A DNA stretch of 64,000 nucleotides from positions 1 to 64,000 of the forward strand of contig CAYJEY010000007.1 of the NCBI GenBank assembly GCA_964369385.1, written 5' to 3'. Under the pieces are notes generated by a model that was not told where the DNA came from, did not search any database, and saw nothing but the letters and a program-made list of their open reading frames with translations. This DNA comes from CALVGQ01 sp964369385 (GTDB taxonomy: Bacteria > Bacillota_I > Bacilli_A > Erysipelotrichales > Erysipelotrichaceae). Position numbers and translations under genes: made by a program. Each line of letters starts with the position of its first letter. Within the stretch, counting starts at the first letter, position 1. Below, in pieces: positions 54,491 to 63,126 of the stretch.

Positions 54491-55573
54491 ATGACAGAAA
54501 TTCAAGAATATAAATGCCCCAATTGTGGCGGCGCAATCTCATTTGATAGTCATGCTCAAAAAATGAAGTGTCCTTATTGTGATGCGGAATTTGAAGTTGA
54601 AGCATTGAAGTCATATGATGATGCACTAAAAGAGGATGTAAATGATCAAGAAGAAATGGTTTGGGATACTCAAGCTGGTGGGGAATGGTCACAAGAAGAA
54701 AAAGATAAAATTTCAATTTATACTTGTAAATCATGTGCAGGGGAAATTGTAGGAGATGATACACTAGCTTCTACGAGCTGCCCGTATTGTGGTAATCCAG
54801 TAGTATTCATGGGAAAATTCTCAGGAGAACTGCGCCCAGATTATGTTATTCCATTCAAATTGGATAAACAAGCTGCAATGGATGGATTAAAGAAACATAT
54901 CCAAGGTAAAATTTTATTGCCTAAAGCATTTCAAACACAAAATCATATCGAAGAAATTAAAGGGATTTATGTACCTTTCTGGTTGTTTGATGCGGATGTT
55001 CAAGCCAATATGCGTTATCGCGCGACAAAAGTGCGCACATGGAGTGATTCTAACTACAACTATCGCGAAACACAACATTACTCAATTACAAGAAATGGAC
55101 GTGTTGCGTTTGAGAATGTTGCGATTGATGGTTCTACAAAAATGGAAGATGATTTAATGGAATCAATCAACCCTTATACATTTAAAGATGCAGTTGACTT
55201 TCAAACAGCATATTTAGCAGGTTATCTTGCTGATAAATATGATGTTACTGCAGATGACAGTATTGATCGTGCAAATGAGCGTGTTAAACAAAGTACAGAA
55301 GATGTATTTAGAAAAACAGTTCATGGATATAGTACTGTAACTCGTGAGCATGCAGGTATTCACTTATCAAATGGTGAAGCAAAATATGCACTGTACCCGG
55401 TTTGGTTTTTATCAACGATCTATGCAGGAAAAAAATATGTTTTTGCAATGAATGGACAAACAGGAAAATTTGTCGGTGACTTACCAATGGATCAAGGTAA
55501 GTTTTGGATGTGGACAATTGGGTTGTTTGCAGGAATTACAATTCTTGGAACACTCATGATGTTTGTGATGTAG
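54491..55573 (+). CDS. Zinc-ribbon membrane protein (YdjG-like)
   Basis: A 360-residue protein. Zinc ribbon 1 has C9, C12, C27 and C30 (CPNC, CPYC); zinc ribbon 2 has C79, C82, C97 and C100. A beta-rich middle begins RPDYVIPFKLDKQAAM, and one helix closes the chain (FWMWTIGLFAGITILGTLMMF). This matches the TFIIB-type zinc-ribbon protein YdjG of the B. subtilis ydjFGHI operon. The start at 54491 follows AGAGG; ATG/other starts from 54446 would add residues without a ribosome site. It is followed by the TPM gene 11 bases on. Likely it works with the SPFH protein at the membrane. Confidence 0.8.
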   Translation: MTEIQEYKCPNCGGAISFDSHAQKMKCPYCDAEFEVEALKSYDDALKEDVNDQEEMVWDTQAGGEWSQEEKDKISIYTCKSCAGEIVGDDTLASTSCPYCGNPVVFMGKFSGELRPDYVIPFKLDKQAAMDGLKKHIQGKILLPKAFQTQNHIEEIKGIYVPFWLFDADVQANMRYRATKVRTWSDSNYNYRETQHYSITRNGRVAFENVAIDGSTKMEDDLMESINPYTFKDAVDFQTAYLAGYLADKYDVTADDSIDRANERVKQSTEDVFRKTVHGYSTVTREHAGIHLSNGEAKYALYPVWFLSTIYAGKKYVFAMNGQTGKFVGDLPMDQGKFWMWTIGLFAGITILGTLMMFVM

Positions 55574-55584
55574 GGGGAATAAAG

Positions 55585-56364
55585 ATGAAAAAAATGATGA
55601 AAATGATTGGTTTTGTATTCCTTCTTCTTACAATGAGCATCACAAGTGTAGCAGCAGATGAAAATCGTGATCGCTTCGTTGATGATGCGGATCTTGTGAG
55701 TTCAAACCAAGAAAGTGATTTAGAAAATCAACTAGATGAAATTAGCGAGAAATATGAGTTCGACTTTGTAGTTGTTACAGTTGATTCTTTAGGTGGAAAA
55801 ACGCCAACAGCATATGCAGATGATTTCTTTGACTACAATGGTTATGGTTATGGACCAAATTACGATGGTGCATTACTACTTGTAGCGATGGATTCAAGAG
55901 ATGTGTATATAAGCACAACAGGAGCTGGTATTACTTATATTAGTGATCGTGAAATTGATTATATTTTAGATGAAGTTGTAGCATATTTAGCAGAAGAATA
56001 CTATGCTGAAGCATTTGAAAAATTCATTGACGAAACTGAAGATGCACTAAATTCTAGTAATAGCACTGTAAGTACTTCAGGAGATAGTTCAGGTTTTGAT
56101 ACGCAAACATTCCTGATTGTATTAGGGGCTGCAGCGTTAACGACAGCAGTTGTAATGTTCCTACTTGTAGGACAGTTGAAAAGTGTTCGTATGCAACCAG
56201 ATGCACGCAATTATGTTAAGGACAATAGTTTTGTGTTAAATGTTGAGCGTGATCAATTTTTATATCGCACTGTAAAACGTTCAGCGAAACCTAAGCAAAA
56301 TTCAAGCTCTAGTCATCGTGGTTCTTCTGGAAGAAGCCATGGCGGTGGCGGTAGAAAATTCTAA
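55585..56364 (+). CDS. TPM-domain protein (YdjH-like)
   Basis: A 260-residue protein. A signal peptide (to about AADEN) is followed by a TPM (DUF477) domain: RFVDDADLVSSNQESDLENQ, FVVVTVDSLGG, YGPNYDGALLLVAMDSRDVYISTTG. One helix is at about 176-199, and a C-terminal basic tail ends in GRSHGGGGRKF. The domain is outside the membrane and the tail inside. TPM domains bind calcium in some members and act in envelope repair or as a chaperone-like module. The start at 55585 follows GGGGG. A UUCG-loop terminator ends the cluster. Confidence 0.88.
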   Translation: MKKMMKMIGFVFLLLTMSITSVAADENRDRFVDDADLVSSNQESDLENQLDEISEKYEFDFVVVTVDSLGGKTPTAYADDFFDYNGYGYGPNYDGALLLVAMDSRDVYISTTGAGITYISDREIDYILDEVVAYLAEEYYAEAFEKFIDETEDALNSSNSTVSTSGDSSGFDTQTFLIVLGAAALTTAVVMFLLVGQLKSVRMQPDARNYVKDNSFVLNVERDQFLYRTVKRSAKPKQNSSSSHRGSSGRSHGGGGRKF

Positions 56365-56368
56365 TCGC

Positions 56369-56394
56369 AAACTCTACTTCGGTAGAGTTTTTTT
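56369..56394 (+). terminator. Terminator with a UUCG tetraloop
   Basis: AAACTCTAC, TTCG, GTAGAGTTT, then a T run. Nine perfect base pairs around the very stable UUCG loop. Confidence 0.95.
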
Positions 56395-56454
56395 ATGTGT
56401 GTATTTTACTAAAAAGCTAGAGATTGTGGTAGAATAAAATGAGGATGTGGTAAA

Positions 56455-57768
56455 ATGAAAAAGTATTGCTTAATGTTGAGTATAATAGTAATGGCGATAA
56501 TGTTTAGTATTCTGATGGTTAATGAGTCATCTACCAAAAATAATATGTATGATGAAGAAGGCTCATTTTTTCATGTAGAAAAAAATACTGGAGAAGCCTA
56601 TGTGTATTATGCAACAGGGTTACCACAAGACATTCAAGAAGCAGTGATTTATCGCACTTATCAGTTCGCAGATAATTTAGAATTTGTGGAAAATGATAGT
56701 CAAACCTGGATTATGGAAGTAAATTTTATCGAAGAAAAAGTAATGAGTGCACTGTTTAAGCAAGTAGAAGACAATCAAGTCATCAATATTCAAAGTGTGG
56801 CATGGCAACCAGGAAGTAGTCAAATTTTTAAAGATGTCATCGCTGAGGACTTGCTATTTAAGTTAAGTGCGGATGTTCGTTATGCCTTGCAACCACTAGA
56901 ATCAATGAATGAGCTTGGCTATACATTAGATTTTTATAATCAAACTGATTTTGAACATTTAAAAGAAAGTCCGTTCTTGATTGATCATGACAATATTACG
57001 TTTTATTTTGCAAGTAATCAGTTTGGGATTCATGAAGCTTTTGAAATTGTTTATCCACTTCATGAGGTTGTGAGTTATCTTTCAATAGATACTGGAATAA
57101 CTCAAGTAGAGTCTTCACTTATTCATCAAATTAACCGCTATATTGATCCACAACGACCAGTGATTGCCTTTACATTTGATGATGGTCCAAGATTAGGTAC
57201 AAGCGATGATATTGAAGAAATCCTAATGAAGTATGGGCAAAGCGCTACCTTTTTTGTGCTAGGACAGAAGATAGAGGGCAAAGAAGATATTATTATTGAT
57301 ATGATAAATCATGGACACGAAATTGCAACACACTCTCATACACACAAAAATTTTAATTCAATCAGTGATGAAACCTTAGCTTTTGAAGTCAACGAACCTG
57401 TACGTTTAATTGAAGAGTTAACAGGATATGAATACTCACCAACATCGATTCGTGCTCCTTATGGGGCATCAAATGATCATGTTAAATCACAAGTCCAGTA
57501 TCCCTTCATTTTATGGAGTGTAGATACTCTTGATTGGCGTTATCGAAATGCAAATGTAGTCACTCAACATGTGCTTGCCCATGTAAGTGATGGAGATATT
57601 GTTCTTATGCACGATTTATACGAATCAACGCAGATGGCGGTAGAGCGACTAGTACCAGAACTTATCGAACAAGGATATCAGATAGTGTCTGTATCACAAC
57701 TTGCTAAGCACAGAGGAGCTACACTTGAATCAGGACAAGTTTATCGCTCGTTTGAGGTTCAACCATGA
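56455..57768 (+). CDS. Polysaccharide deacetylase (NodB domain), membrane-anchored
   Basis: A 437-residue protein with an N-terminal membrane signal-anchor (residues 3-22), a domain of about 200 residues before the catalytic part, and a NodB domain from about 235. Catalytic motifs are TFDDGP (240-245; the first Asp is the base, the second a metal ligand), HSHTHKNF (metal His pair), RAPYGA, DTLDWRY, and LMHD with the late histidine. It would deacetylate N-acetylglucosamine or N-acetylmuramic acid residues of the cell wall, as PgdA does. Such changes give lysozyme resistance. The mutY start overlaps its stop by four bases. Confidence 0.9.
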   Translation: MKKYCLMLSIIVMAIMFSILMVNESSTKNNMYDEEGSFFHVEKNTGEAYVYYATGLPQDIQEAVIYRTYQFADNLEFVENDSQTWIMEVNFIEEKVMSALFKQVEDNQVINIQSVAWQPGSSQIFKDVIAEDLLFKLSADVRYALQPLESMNELGYTLDFYNQTDFEHLKESPFLIDHDNITFYFASNQFGIHEAFEIVYPLHEVVSYLSIDTGITQVESSLIHQINRYIDPQRPVIAFTFDDGPRLGTSDDIEEILMKYGQSATFFVLGQKIEGKEDIIIDMINHGHEIATHSHTHKNFNSISDETLAFEVNEPVRLIEELTGYEYSPTSIRAPYGASNDHVKSQVQYPFILWSVDTLDWRYRNANVVTQHVLAHVSDGDIVLMHDLYESTQMAVERLVPELIEQGYQIVSVSQLAKHRGATLESGQVYRSFEVQP

Positions 57769-58763
57769 GTTATTCCAAGAAATTACTTGAATGGTATGAG
57801 TTAAACCAAAGGCCTTTACCGTTTCGACAAGGGGGGAATCCATATCATGTTTGGGTAAGTGAAATTATGGCTCAACAAACACGAATCGATAGTATGATTC
57901 CCTACTACCTGAAGTGGATAAAAAAATGGCCTACAGTGGAAAGTTTAGCTAAAGCAGATATTGAGGATATCTTGCATTGTTGGCAAGGACTAGGTTATTA
58001 CAACCGGGCAAGAAAGTTACATGAGGGTGCCAAGTACCTTGTGCAATACCATCAAGCATTGCTTCCACAAGAAGTAAATGAATTGCTACAAGTTCCAGGG
58101 ATTGGTCCATATAGTGCAGGGGCAATTGCAAGCATTTGCTTTAAAAAACGCGCGCCAGCAGTAGATGGCAATGTACTTCGTGTTGTAACACGAAATCATT
58201 GTATCAATCAAGATATCACCAAGAAAAAAACAGTAGATTTTGTTCATCAAATTGTTTATGAAAATATGGTGGATAGTGACCCATCAATCTTCACTCAAGC
58301 ACTAATGGAACTAGGCGCACTTGTCTGTACTCCAAAAAAACCACAGTGTGATGTTTGTCCGATATTTGATGAATGTCTAGCGTTTAAAAACAACAATATG
58401 TTAGAATTTCCAATAAAAAAATCAGCTAAAAAACCACTTGAACTCAATTTCCATACATATTTTATTATGAACCATCATCAACAAGTTTTGATGAGTAGTG
58501 ATGATTCAGATGGGCTTATGAAAGGATTGTGGAGATTACCACAGTTTGAGAAACCACTTGATTTGGATGCTGAGTTTGTCATGAAGAGAAAACATGTTTT
58601 TTCACATCGTATTTGGCATATGAACTGTTATGTAGGAAAAGTATCAGATATTATCCTGCCATATACAACATGGGTACATATGGAAGAATTAAAAGATTTG
58701 GCAATTGTAACTGGACACGCGAAGTGGATCAATGCGATGGTAGAGGAAAACCGATTATGGTAG
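57765..58763 (+). CDS. mutY: A/G-specific adenine DNA glycosylase
   Basis: A 332-residue enzyme that removes adenine mispaired with 8-oxoguanine. Catalytic E33 is in SEIMAQQTRI, the helix-hairpin-helix is LLQVPGIGPYSAGAI, and catalytic D134 is in VDGN. The iron-sulfur ligands C188, C195, C198 and C204 have the spacing C-x6-C-x2-C-x5-C. The C-terminal NUDIX-like domain (from about 225) recognises 8-oxoG. The ATG at 57765 overlaps the deacetylase stop (ATGA). Confidence 0.95.
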   Translation: MSYSKKLLEWYELNQRPLPFRQGGNPYHVWVSEIMAQQTRIDSMIPYYLKWIKKWPTVESLAKADIEDILHCWQGLGYYNRARKLHEGAKYLVQYHQALLPQEVNELLQVPGIGPYSAGAIASICFKKRAPAVDGNVLRVVTRNHCINQDITKKKTVDFVHQIVYENMVDSDPSIFTQALMELGALVCTPKKPQCDVCPIFDECLAFKNNNMLEFPIKKSAKKPLELNFHTYFIMNHHQQVLMSSDDSDGLMKGLWRLPQFEKPLDLDAEFVMKRKHVFSHRIWHMNCYVGKVSDIILPYTTWVHMEELKDLAIVTGHAKWINAMVEENRLW

Positions 58764-59023
58764 TGATGTGGTTAGTGTTTATTAACATATGGGCAATCTT
58801 TCTATGTTGTTTAGACAAACACAAGGCAAAGAAAAATAAGCATCGTATTAGTGAAAAGACACTTTGGATTGTAAGTTTTAGTGGGGGAGCGAGTGGTATG
58901 CTTCTGGCAATGAGATTGGTACACCATAAGATCTCAAAACCTTCATTTTATATTCCAGTGTGGATTGCGCTAGTGTGTAACATGATATTAGTAGTTTTAT
59001 TGTTTAAGATAAATATTGGATAA
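58757..59023 (+). CDS. DUF1294 family small membrane protein
   Basis: An 88-residue protein with three helices (WLVFINIWAIFLCCL, TLWIVSFSGGASGMLLAM, FYIPVWIALVCNMILVVLLF). The conserved DUF1294 pattern D-K-x-x-A-x-x-x-x-x-R-I-x-E and GG.-G...M......K is visible. The start at 58757 follows GAGG and overlaps the mutY end by seven bases. The function of DUF1294 proteins is unknown. Co-transcription with mutY is likely. Confidence 0.85.
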   Translation: MVVMWLVFINIWAIFLCCLDKHKAKKNKHRISEKTLWIVSFSGGASGMLLAMRLVHHKISKPSFYIPVWIALVCNMILVVLLFKINIG

Positions 59024-59053
59024 AAAAACTTCAAATTTAATTGAAGTTTTTTT
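59022..59053. terminator. Bidirectional terminator between convergent genes
   Basis: AAACTTCAA, six bases, TTGAAGTTT, flanked by A and T runs. It contains the stop codons of the DUF1294 gene and the GNAT gene or abuts them. Confidence 0.88.
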
Positions 59054-59585
59054 CATACTGTAGATTAGGAGATGCAACTGGAGTAGGTGGAGTTGTCAGA
59101 TTTTGAATGCACTTTGTATAAAAGTAAACACCGCACCAGTTAAATTTATAACCAATTTTATCAAAACATCCTGCCTCACTAAATCCATGTCGAATGTGAA
59201 AGTTGATGCTGCGTTGATTCTGTGCAGTGATAAGTGAAATCAATGTACCAAATCCTTGTGCTATTGCACATTCTTCAATTGCGTTATAGAGCAGTGTACC
59301 CAATCCTTTAGCGGAGACTTCATGATTTAAGTAAATTGCCAAATCAGCACTCCAGTCATATGCAGTTCTTGGATTAAATGGAGACAAGTAGGCATAGCCT
59401 AGAATCTGTTGATCATGCTCGATGACAAGCCATGGATACTTTTGGGTAATTGAATTCATGCGCCTTAACATTTCATCAACATGAATTAGTTTAGTTTCAA
59501 AGGTGATTTCAGTATGTTGGATATAATGATTATATATAGAAGTAAGTGCTGTTGCGTCACTATTTTTAACGAATCGAATTTTCAT
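59037..59585 (-). CDS. GNAT N-acetyltransferase (phosphinothricin acetyltransferase-like)
   Basis: A 182-residue enzyme. The fold begins IRFVKNSDATALTSIYNHYIQHTEITFE, as in the PAT/MnaT subfamily. Acetyl-CoA is bound by KGLGTLLYNAIEE (the R/Q-x-x-G-x-G/A place has only the later glycines). FHIRHGF and GYKFNWCGVYFYTK end the core. These enzymes acetylate methionine sulfone or sulfoximine and related small amines in bacteria. The gene follows the Crp/Fnr gene by 13 bases and is probably in one transcript with it. Confidence 0.88.
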   Translation of the reverse strand: MKIRFVKNSDATALTSIYNHYIQHTEITFETKLIHVDEMLRRMNSITQKYPWLVIEHDQQILGYAYLSPFNPRTAYDWSADLAIYLNHEVSAKGLGTLLYNAIEECAIAQGFGTLISLITAQNQRSINFHIRHGFSEAGCFDKIGYKFNWCGVYFYTKCIQNLTTPPTPVASPNLQYEKNFN

Positions 59586-59598
59586 AATTGGTTCCTTT

Positions 59599-60216
59599 CT
59601 ATTTTAGCTTAATCGTTCTACCACTTCTTGTGATGATTCCATCAGCTTCAATCTGTGACAAAATGCGCATTAAAGAACTACGATTTGCAGATAAATAATT
59701 TGCAAAATCACTATAGCTAAAAGGGAGTGTAAATGTGCGACTAAAAGTTTGTGATGCTTGTATTTCAAAATAGGTAATCAGCTTATCACGAGTTGATTTC
59801 TGTGTTAATAAAATTGTCCTCATATGTAGGTGTGAGATTTTATCATTAACTAATTGAAATAAAGTTTGAATAATTTCAAGTTGATCCTGATAGGAGAAAT
59901 TTACTAAGATTTCATTGTAGTCGAAGTAAGTATATGTAGTTTTTTTATTTGACAAAATCGATATTTCATTAGCATATTTTTTTTGAAAAAACATATCCGA
60001 AAAAATATCGTATTCCCCGTAATAATCGACAATATTTAAAGAGCCTGATGAGTCGCTATGGATAAGATGAGCTTCTCCTGATTCAATAATATAAATACGA
60101 TTTCGGTTCTGGATATAACTTGAAATGACTTCTCTTTTTGATGCTTTTTTTCGATGGATAACAACTTTTTTCTTTAGTTTTTTCATCAATTGATGAATAA
60201 TGTATTTTTTATTCAA
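59599..60216 (-). CDS. Crp/Fnr-family transcriptional regulator
   Basis: About 205 residues. The N-terminal cupin has NRNRIYIIESGEAHLIHSDSSG and YDIFSD, but not the full cAMP-binding phosphate cassette. A long dimer helix and the winged helix FSYSDFANYLSANRSSLMRILSQIEADGII follow. No FNR-type cysteine cluster is at the N-terminus, so the effector is unknown. I prefer the TTG at 60216, spaced four bases from AGGTGAT; a GTG at 60225 is inside that site. The gene faces the anaerobic reductase operon, and the two promoters overlap in their -35 boxes, so it may control nrdDG and itself. Confidence 0.8.
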   Translation of the reverse strand: MNKKYIIHQLMKKLKKKVVIHRKKASKREVISSYIQNRNRIYIIESGEAHLIHSDSSGSLNIVDYYGEYDIFSDMFFQKKYANEISILSNKKTTYTYFDYNEILVNFSYQDQLEIIQTLFQLVNDKISHLHMRTILLTQKSTRDKLITYFEIQASQTFSRTFTLPFSYSDFANYLSANRSSLMRILSQIEADGIITRSGRTIKLK

Positions 60217-60233
60217 TTTAATCACCTATTAAA

Positions 60234-60277
60234 ATTATAGCGAAAAGTGTTGCAAATACAACTAAAAATAGCATAAT
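60234..60277. promoter_or_regulatory. Back-to-back promoters of the Crp/Fnr and nrdDG genes
   Basis: Minus strand: TTGTAT (60261-60256), 16 bases, TATAAT (60239-60234). Plus strand: TTGCAA (60250-60255), 16 bases, CATAAT (60272-60277). The two -35 boxes touch, and the inverted repeat GTTG-N6-CAAC (60249-60262) covers both, so one bound protein could control both directions. Confidence 0.55.
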
Positions 60278-60300
60278 TTTATTATAAAATAAAATCAACG

Positions 60301-60321
60301 ACCTTGGTTACATGACAAGGT
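60301..60321. promoter_or_regulatory. Inverted repeat in the nrdD leader
   Basis: ACCTTG (60301-60306) and CAAGGT (60316-60321) with nine bases between, placed between the -10 box and the ribosome site of nrdD. It could be an operator or an RNA hairpin. It is not the usual NrdR box. Confidence 0.4.
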
Positions 60322-60340
60322 ACAAAAAGGGAGACAGACA

Positions 60341-62467
60341 ATGAAGGTTATTAAAAGAGACGGTAGAAGTGTCGACTATGATCGCGCGAAGATTCAAGTT
60401 GCAATACAAAAAGCTTGTCAGGATGTTTCAAAGAGCCACGTTATCAAAGAGAATGAAATAAATGATATTACTAATTATATCGAAAGTATAAATAAAAAAA
60501 GAATTTTAGTAGAAGATATTCAAGATATTATTGAAATGAAATTGATGGAATTTGATTATTTCGAATTAGCTAAAAAGTACATAGTTTATCGCTATACACG
60601 TGCATTAGTTAGAAAACAAAACACAACAGATGAATCAATTCTAAGCTTAATTAAAAACAGCAATGAAGATGTAATGAATGAAAATTCAAATAAAAATGCA
60701 GTAATTGCATCTACACAGCGCGATCTAATCGCAGGGGAAGTATCTAAAGATTTAACACGTCGTCTCTTATTACCAGAAAAAATTAGTAACGCTCATGATG
60801 AAGGTGTTCTACACTTCCATGACGCTGATTATTTTCTACAATCAATATTTAATTGCTGCTTAATAAACATTAAAGATATGTTTGAAAATGGAACTGTAAT
60901 GAATGGGAAGTTAATTGAAACACCTAAGTCATTTCAAGTTGCCTGCACAGTGATGACACAAATTATTGCAAGTGTTGCAAGTAGTCAGTACGGGGGGCAA
61001 TCTCTCGATACAAGGCATCTAGGGAAATACTTGCGAATTAGCCGTGAAAAATTTAGAAAAGAACTAAATGAAAAATACAGTGGAAAAATGAGTGAAGACT
61101 TAATTGAGTCTATTGTTGACGACCGTGTGAAGACTGAACTAGCTTCTGGTGTACAGACAATTCAATACCAAATTAATACACTGATGTCGACGAATGGACA
61201 AAGTCCATTCGTAACGTTATTCTTAAATTTAGATAGCACAGATGAATATATTGAAGAAAATGCAATGATCATTGAGGAAATTTTAAGACAACGATATTTA
61301 GGAATTAAGAATGAGGAAGGTGTATATGTTACACCAGCATTCCCTAAGTTGATTTATGTATTAGATGAACACAATTGTTTACAGGGTGGAAAATATGATT
61401 ATCTAACAAAAGCTGCCGTTAAATGTTCTGCAAAACGCATGTATCCAGACTACATTTCAGCTAAAAAAATGCGTGAAAATTACCAAGGAAATGTCTTTAG
61501 CCCAATGGGATGCCGTAGTTTCTTAGCTCCTTATAAAGATGAGCAAGGTGAATACAAGTTTGAGGGAAGATTTAATCAAGGGGTAGTTAGTTTAAACTTA
61601 CCACAAATTGGGATTCTCACTCAGGGAGACAAAAAAGAGTTTTATCGTATGTTAGATGAGCGTCTTGAATTATGTTATGAAGCACTAATGTGCCGTCATT
61701 ATTCATTGCTTGGAACTCGAGCTGAAGTAAGTCCGATTCATTGGCGTTATGGTGCAATTGCTCGACTTGGTGAAAAAGATGTGATTGATCATTTATTAAA
61801 AGATGGTTATTCATCTATTGCCCTAGGATATATTGGATTGTATGAAGTGACAAAAATAATGACAAACGAATCTCATACACAAGCAAGTGGGAAAGAATTT
61901 GCGATTGAACTTATGAAGCATCTAAGAGATACGTGTGATCGTTGGAAAGCTGAAACAGGATTAGGGTTCTCACTTTATGGAACTCCTGCAGAAAGCCTCT
62001 GCTATCGCTTTGCACGCATTGATAAAGAAAAGTTTGGTAGTATTGAAGATATTACGGACAAAGGTTATTACACAAACTCTTATCATGTTGATGTTCGTGA
62101 ACACATTAATGCCTTTGATAAATTAAAGTTCGAAAGTGATTTCCAAGTACTGTCTAGTGGAGGATCAATTTCATACGTAGAGATTCCAAATATGAAAAAT
62201 AATTTAGAAGCTTTAGAAACAATTGTAAAATTTATTTATGATAATATACAATACGCTGAATTCAATACAAAATCAGATTATTGTCATGTATGTGGTTTTG
62301 ATGGAGAAATTCAAGTTAATGATAAATTTGAATGGGAATGTCCACAATGTAAGAATAAAGATAAAACACAGATGAATGTCACAAGACGTACTTGTGGTTA
62401 TTTGGGTGAAAATTTCTGGAATGCTGGTAAAACACGTGAAATTAAAGCTCGTGTTACGCATTTATAG
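60341..62467 (+). CDS. nrdD: Anaerobic ribonucleoside-triphosphate reductase
   Basis: A 708-residue class III reductase. It has an N-terminal ATP-cone (VIKRDGRSVDYDRAKIQVAI) for allosteric control, a ten-stranded barrel with the early active-site cysteine region FNCCLINI, and RRTCGYLG near the C-terminus, where the glycyl radical is expected at G686. A zinc site (CHVC, CPQC) just before it is needed for radical transfer. The enzyme makes dNTPs from NTPs in the absence of oxygen and uses formate as reductant. The activase gene follows three bases later. Confidence 0.96.
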   Translation: MKVIKRDGRSVDYDRAKIQVAIQKACQDVSKSHVIKENEINDITNYIESINKKRILVEDIQDIIEMKLMEFDYFELAKKYIVYRYTRALVRKQNTTDESILSLIKNSNEDVMNENSNKNAVIASTQRDLIAGEVSKDLTRRLLLPEKISNAHDEGVLHFHDADYFLQSIFNCCLINIKDMFENGTVMNGKLIETPKSFQVACTVMTQIIASVASSQYGGQSLDTRHLGKYLRISREKFRKELNEKYSGKMSEDLIESIVDDRVKTELASGVQTIQYQINTLMSTNGQSPFVTLFLNLDSTDEYIEENAMIIEEILRQRYLGIKNEEGVYVTPAFPKLIYVLDEHNCLQGGKYDYLTKAAVKCSAKRMYPDYISAKKMRENYQGNVFSPMGCRSFLAPYKDEQGEYKFEGRFNQGVVSLNLPQIGILTQGDKKEFYRMLDERLELCYEALMCRHYSLLGTRAEVSPIHWRYGAIARLGEKDVIDHLLKDGYSSIALGYIGLYEVTKIMTNESHTQASGKEFAIELMKHLRDTCDRWKAETGLGFSLYGTPAESLCYRFARIDKEKFGSIEDITDKGYYTNSYHVDVREHINAFDKLKFESDFQVLSSGGSISYVEIPNMKNNLEALETIVKFIYDNIQYAEFNTKSDYCHVCGFDGEIQVNDKFEWECPQCKNKDKTQMNVTRRTCGYLGENFWNAGKTREIKARVTHL

Positions 62468-62470
62468 ATT

Positions 62471-63001
62471 ATGAATTATGCCTCATTGAAAGCCTGCGAT
62501 GTTGCCAATGGAACTGGTGTTCGAGTAAGTTTATTTGTGAGTGGATGTCGACATGCATGCCAAGGTTGCTTCAATCAAGAAGCTTGGGATTTCAATTATG
62601 GAAAACCATTTACACAATTACAAATGGAGGAGTTACTTGGTTACTTAAAGCCAGCATATATTGAAGGTCTTACTTTGTTGGGTGGGGAACCACTTGAACC
62701 AGAAAATCAAGGGAAACTACTAGAGATTGTGAAGCAAGTGAAAAGTGTATATCCCAATAAAACGATATGGCTATATTCTGGTTTTACATATCATGATGAA
62801 ATACAGGCAATGATGAATCATCCCGAGATGATCACAAAAGAGTTAATGAGCTACATTGATGTATTAGTTGATGGAAGATTTGTGTTAGAGCAAAAGCAAT
62901 TAAATTTGAAATTTAGAGGATCAAAAAATCAAAGAATCATTGATTTAGTAGCGACACGGGCACAAAATCAATTGACTTTTATAGAAGATGCATTAATCTA
63001 A
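62471..63001 (+). CDS. nrdG: Anaerobic reductase activating protein (radical SAM)
   Basis: A 176-residue activase. The radical SAM cluster motif C-x3-C-x2-C is SGCRHACQGC (C26, C30, C33). LTLLGGEPLEPEN matches the SAM-binding GGEP. It puts the glycyl radical on NrdD. No clear ribosome site is seen upstream, so translation is probably coupled to nrdD. A terminator follows. Confidence 0.96.
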   Translation: MNYASLKACDVANGTGVRVSLFVSGCRHACQGCFNQEAWDFNYGKPFTQLQMEELLGYLKPAYIEGLTLLGGEPLEPENQGKLLEIVKQVKSVYPNKTIWLYSGFTYHDEIQAMMNHPEMITKELMSYIDVLVDGRFVLEQKQLNLKFRGSKNQRIIDLVATRAQNQLTFIEDALI

Positions 63002-63015
63002 ATTAGAGATAAAGT

Positions 63016-63048
63016 GAAGAATTTTGTAAGTGAATTCTTCTTTTTTTT
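63016..63048 (+). terminator. Terminator of nrdDG
   Basis: GAAGAATT (63016-63023) and AATTCTTC (63033-63040) pair exactly, followed by T8. Confidence 0.9.
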
Positions 63049-63066
63049 ATGTAACCAAAAAATCAC

Positions 63067-63094
63067 TTGAGTTGTGTAAAAAAAAGAGTATATT
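63067..63094 (+). promoter_or_regulatory. Promoter of the FIST-domain gene
   Basis: TTGAGT, 16 bases, TATATT, 32 bases before the ATG at 63127. Confidence 0.55.
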
Positions 63095-63126
63095 AAAAAG
63101 TGTATAGAAATTTTTATGAGGTAGCA

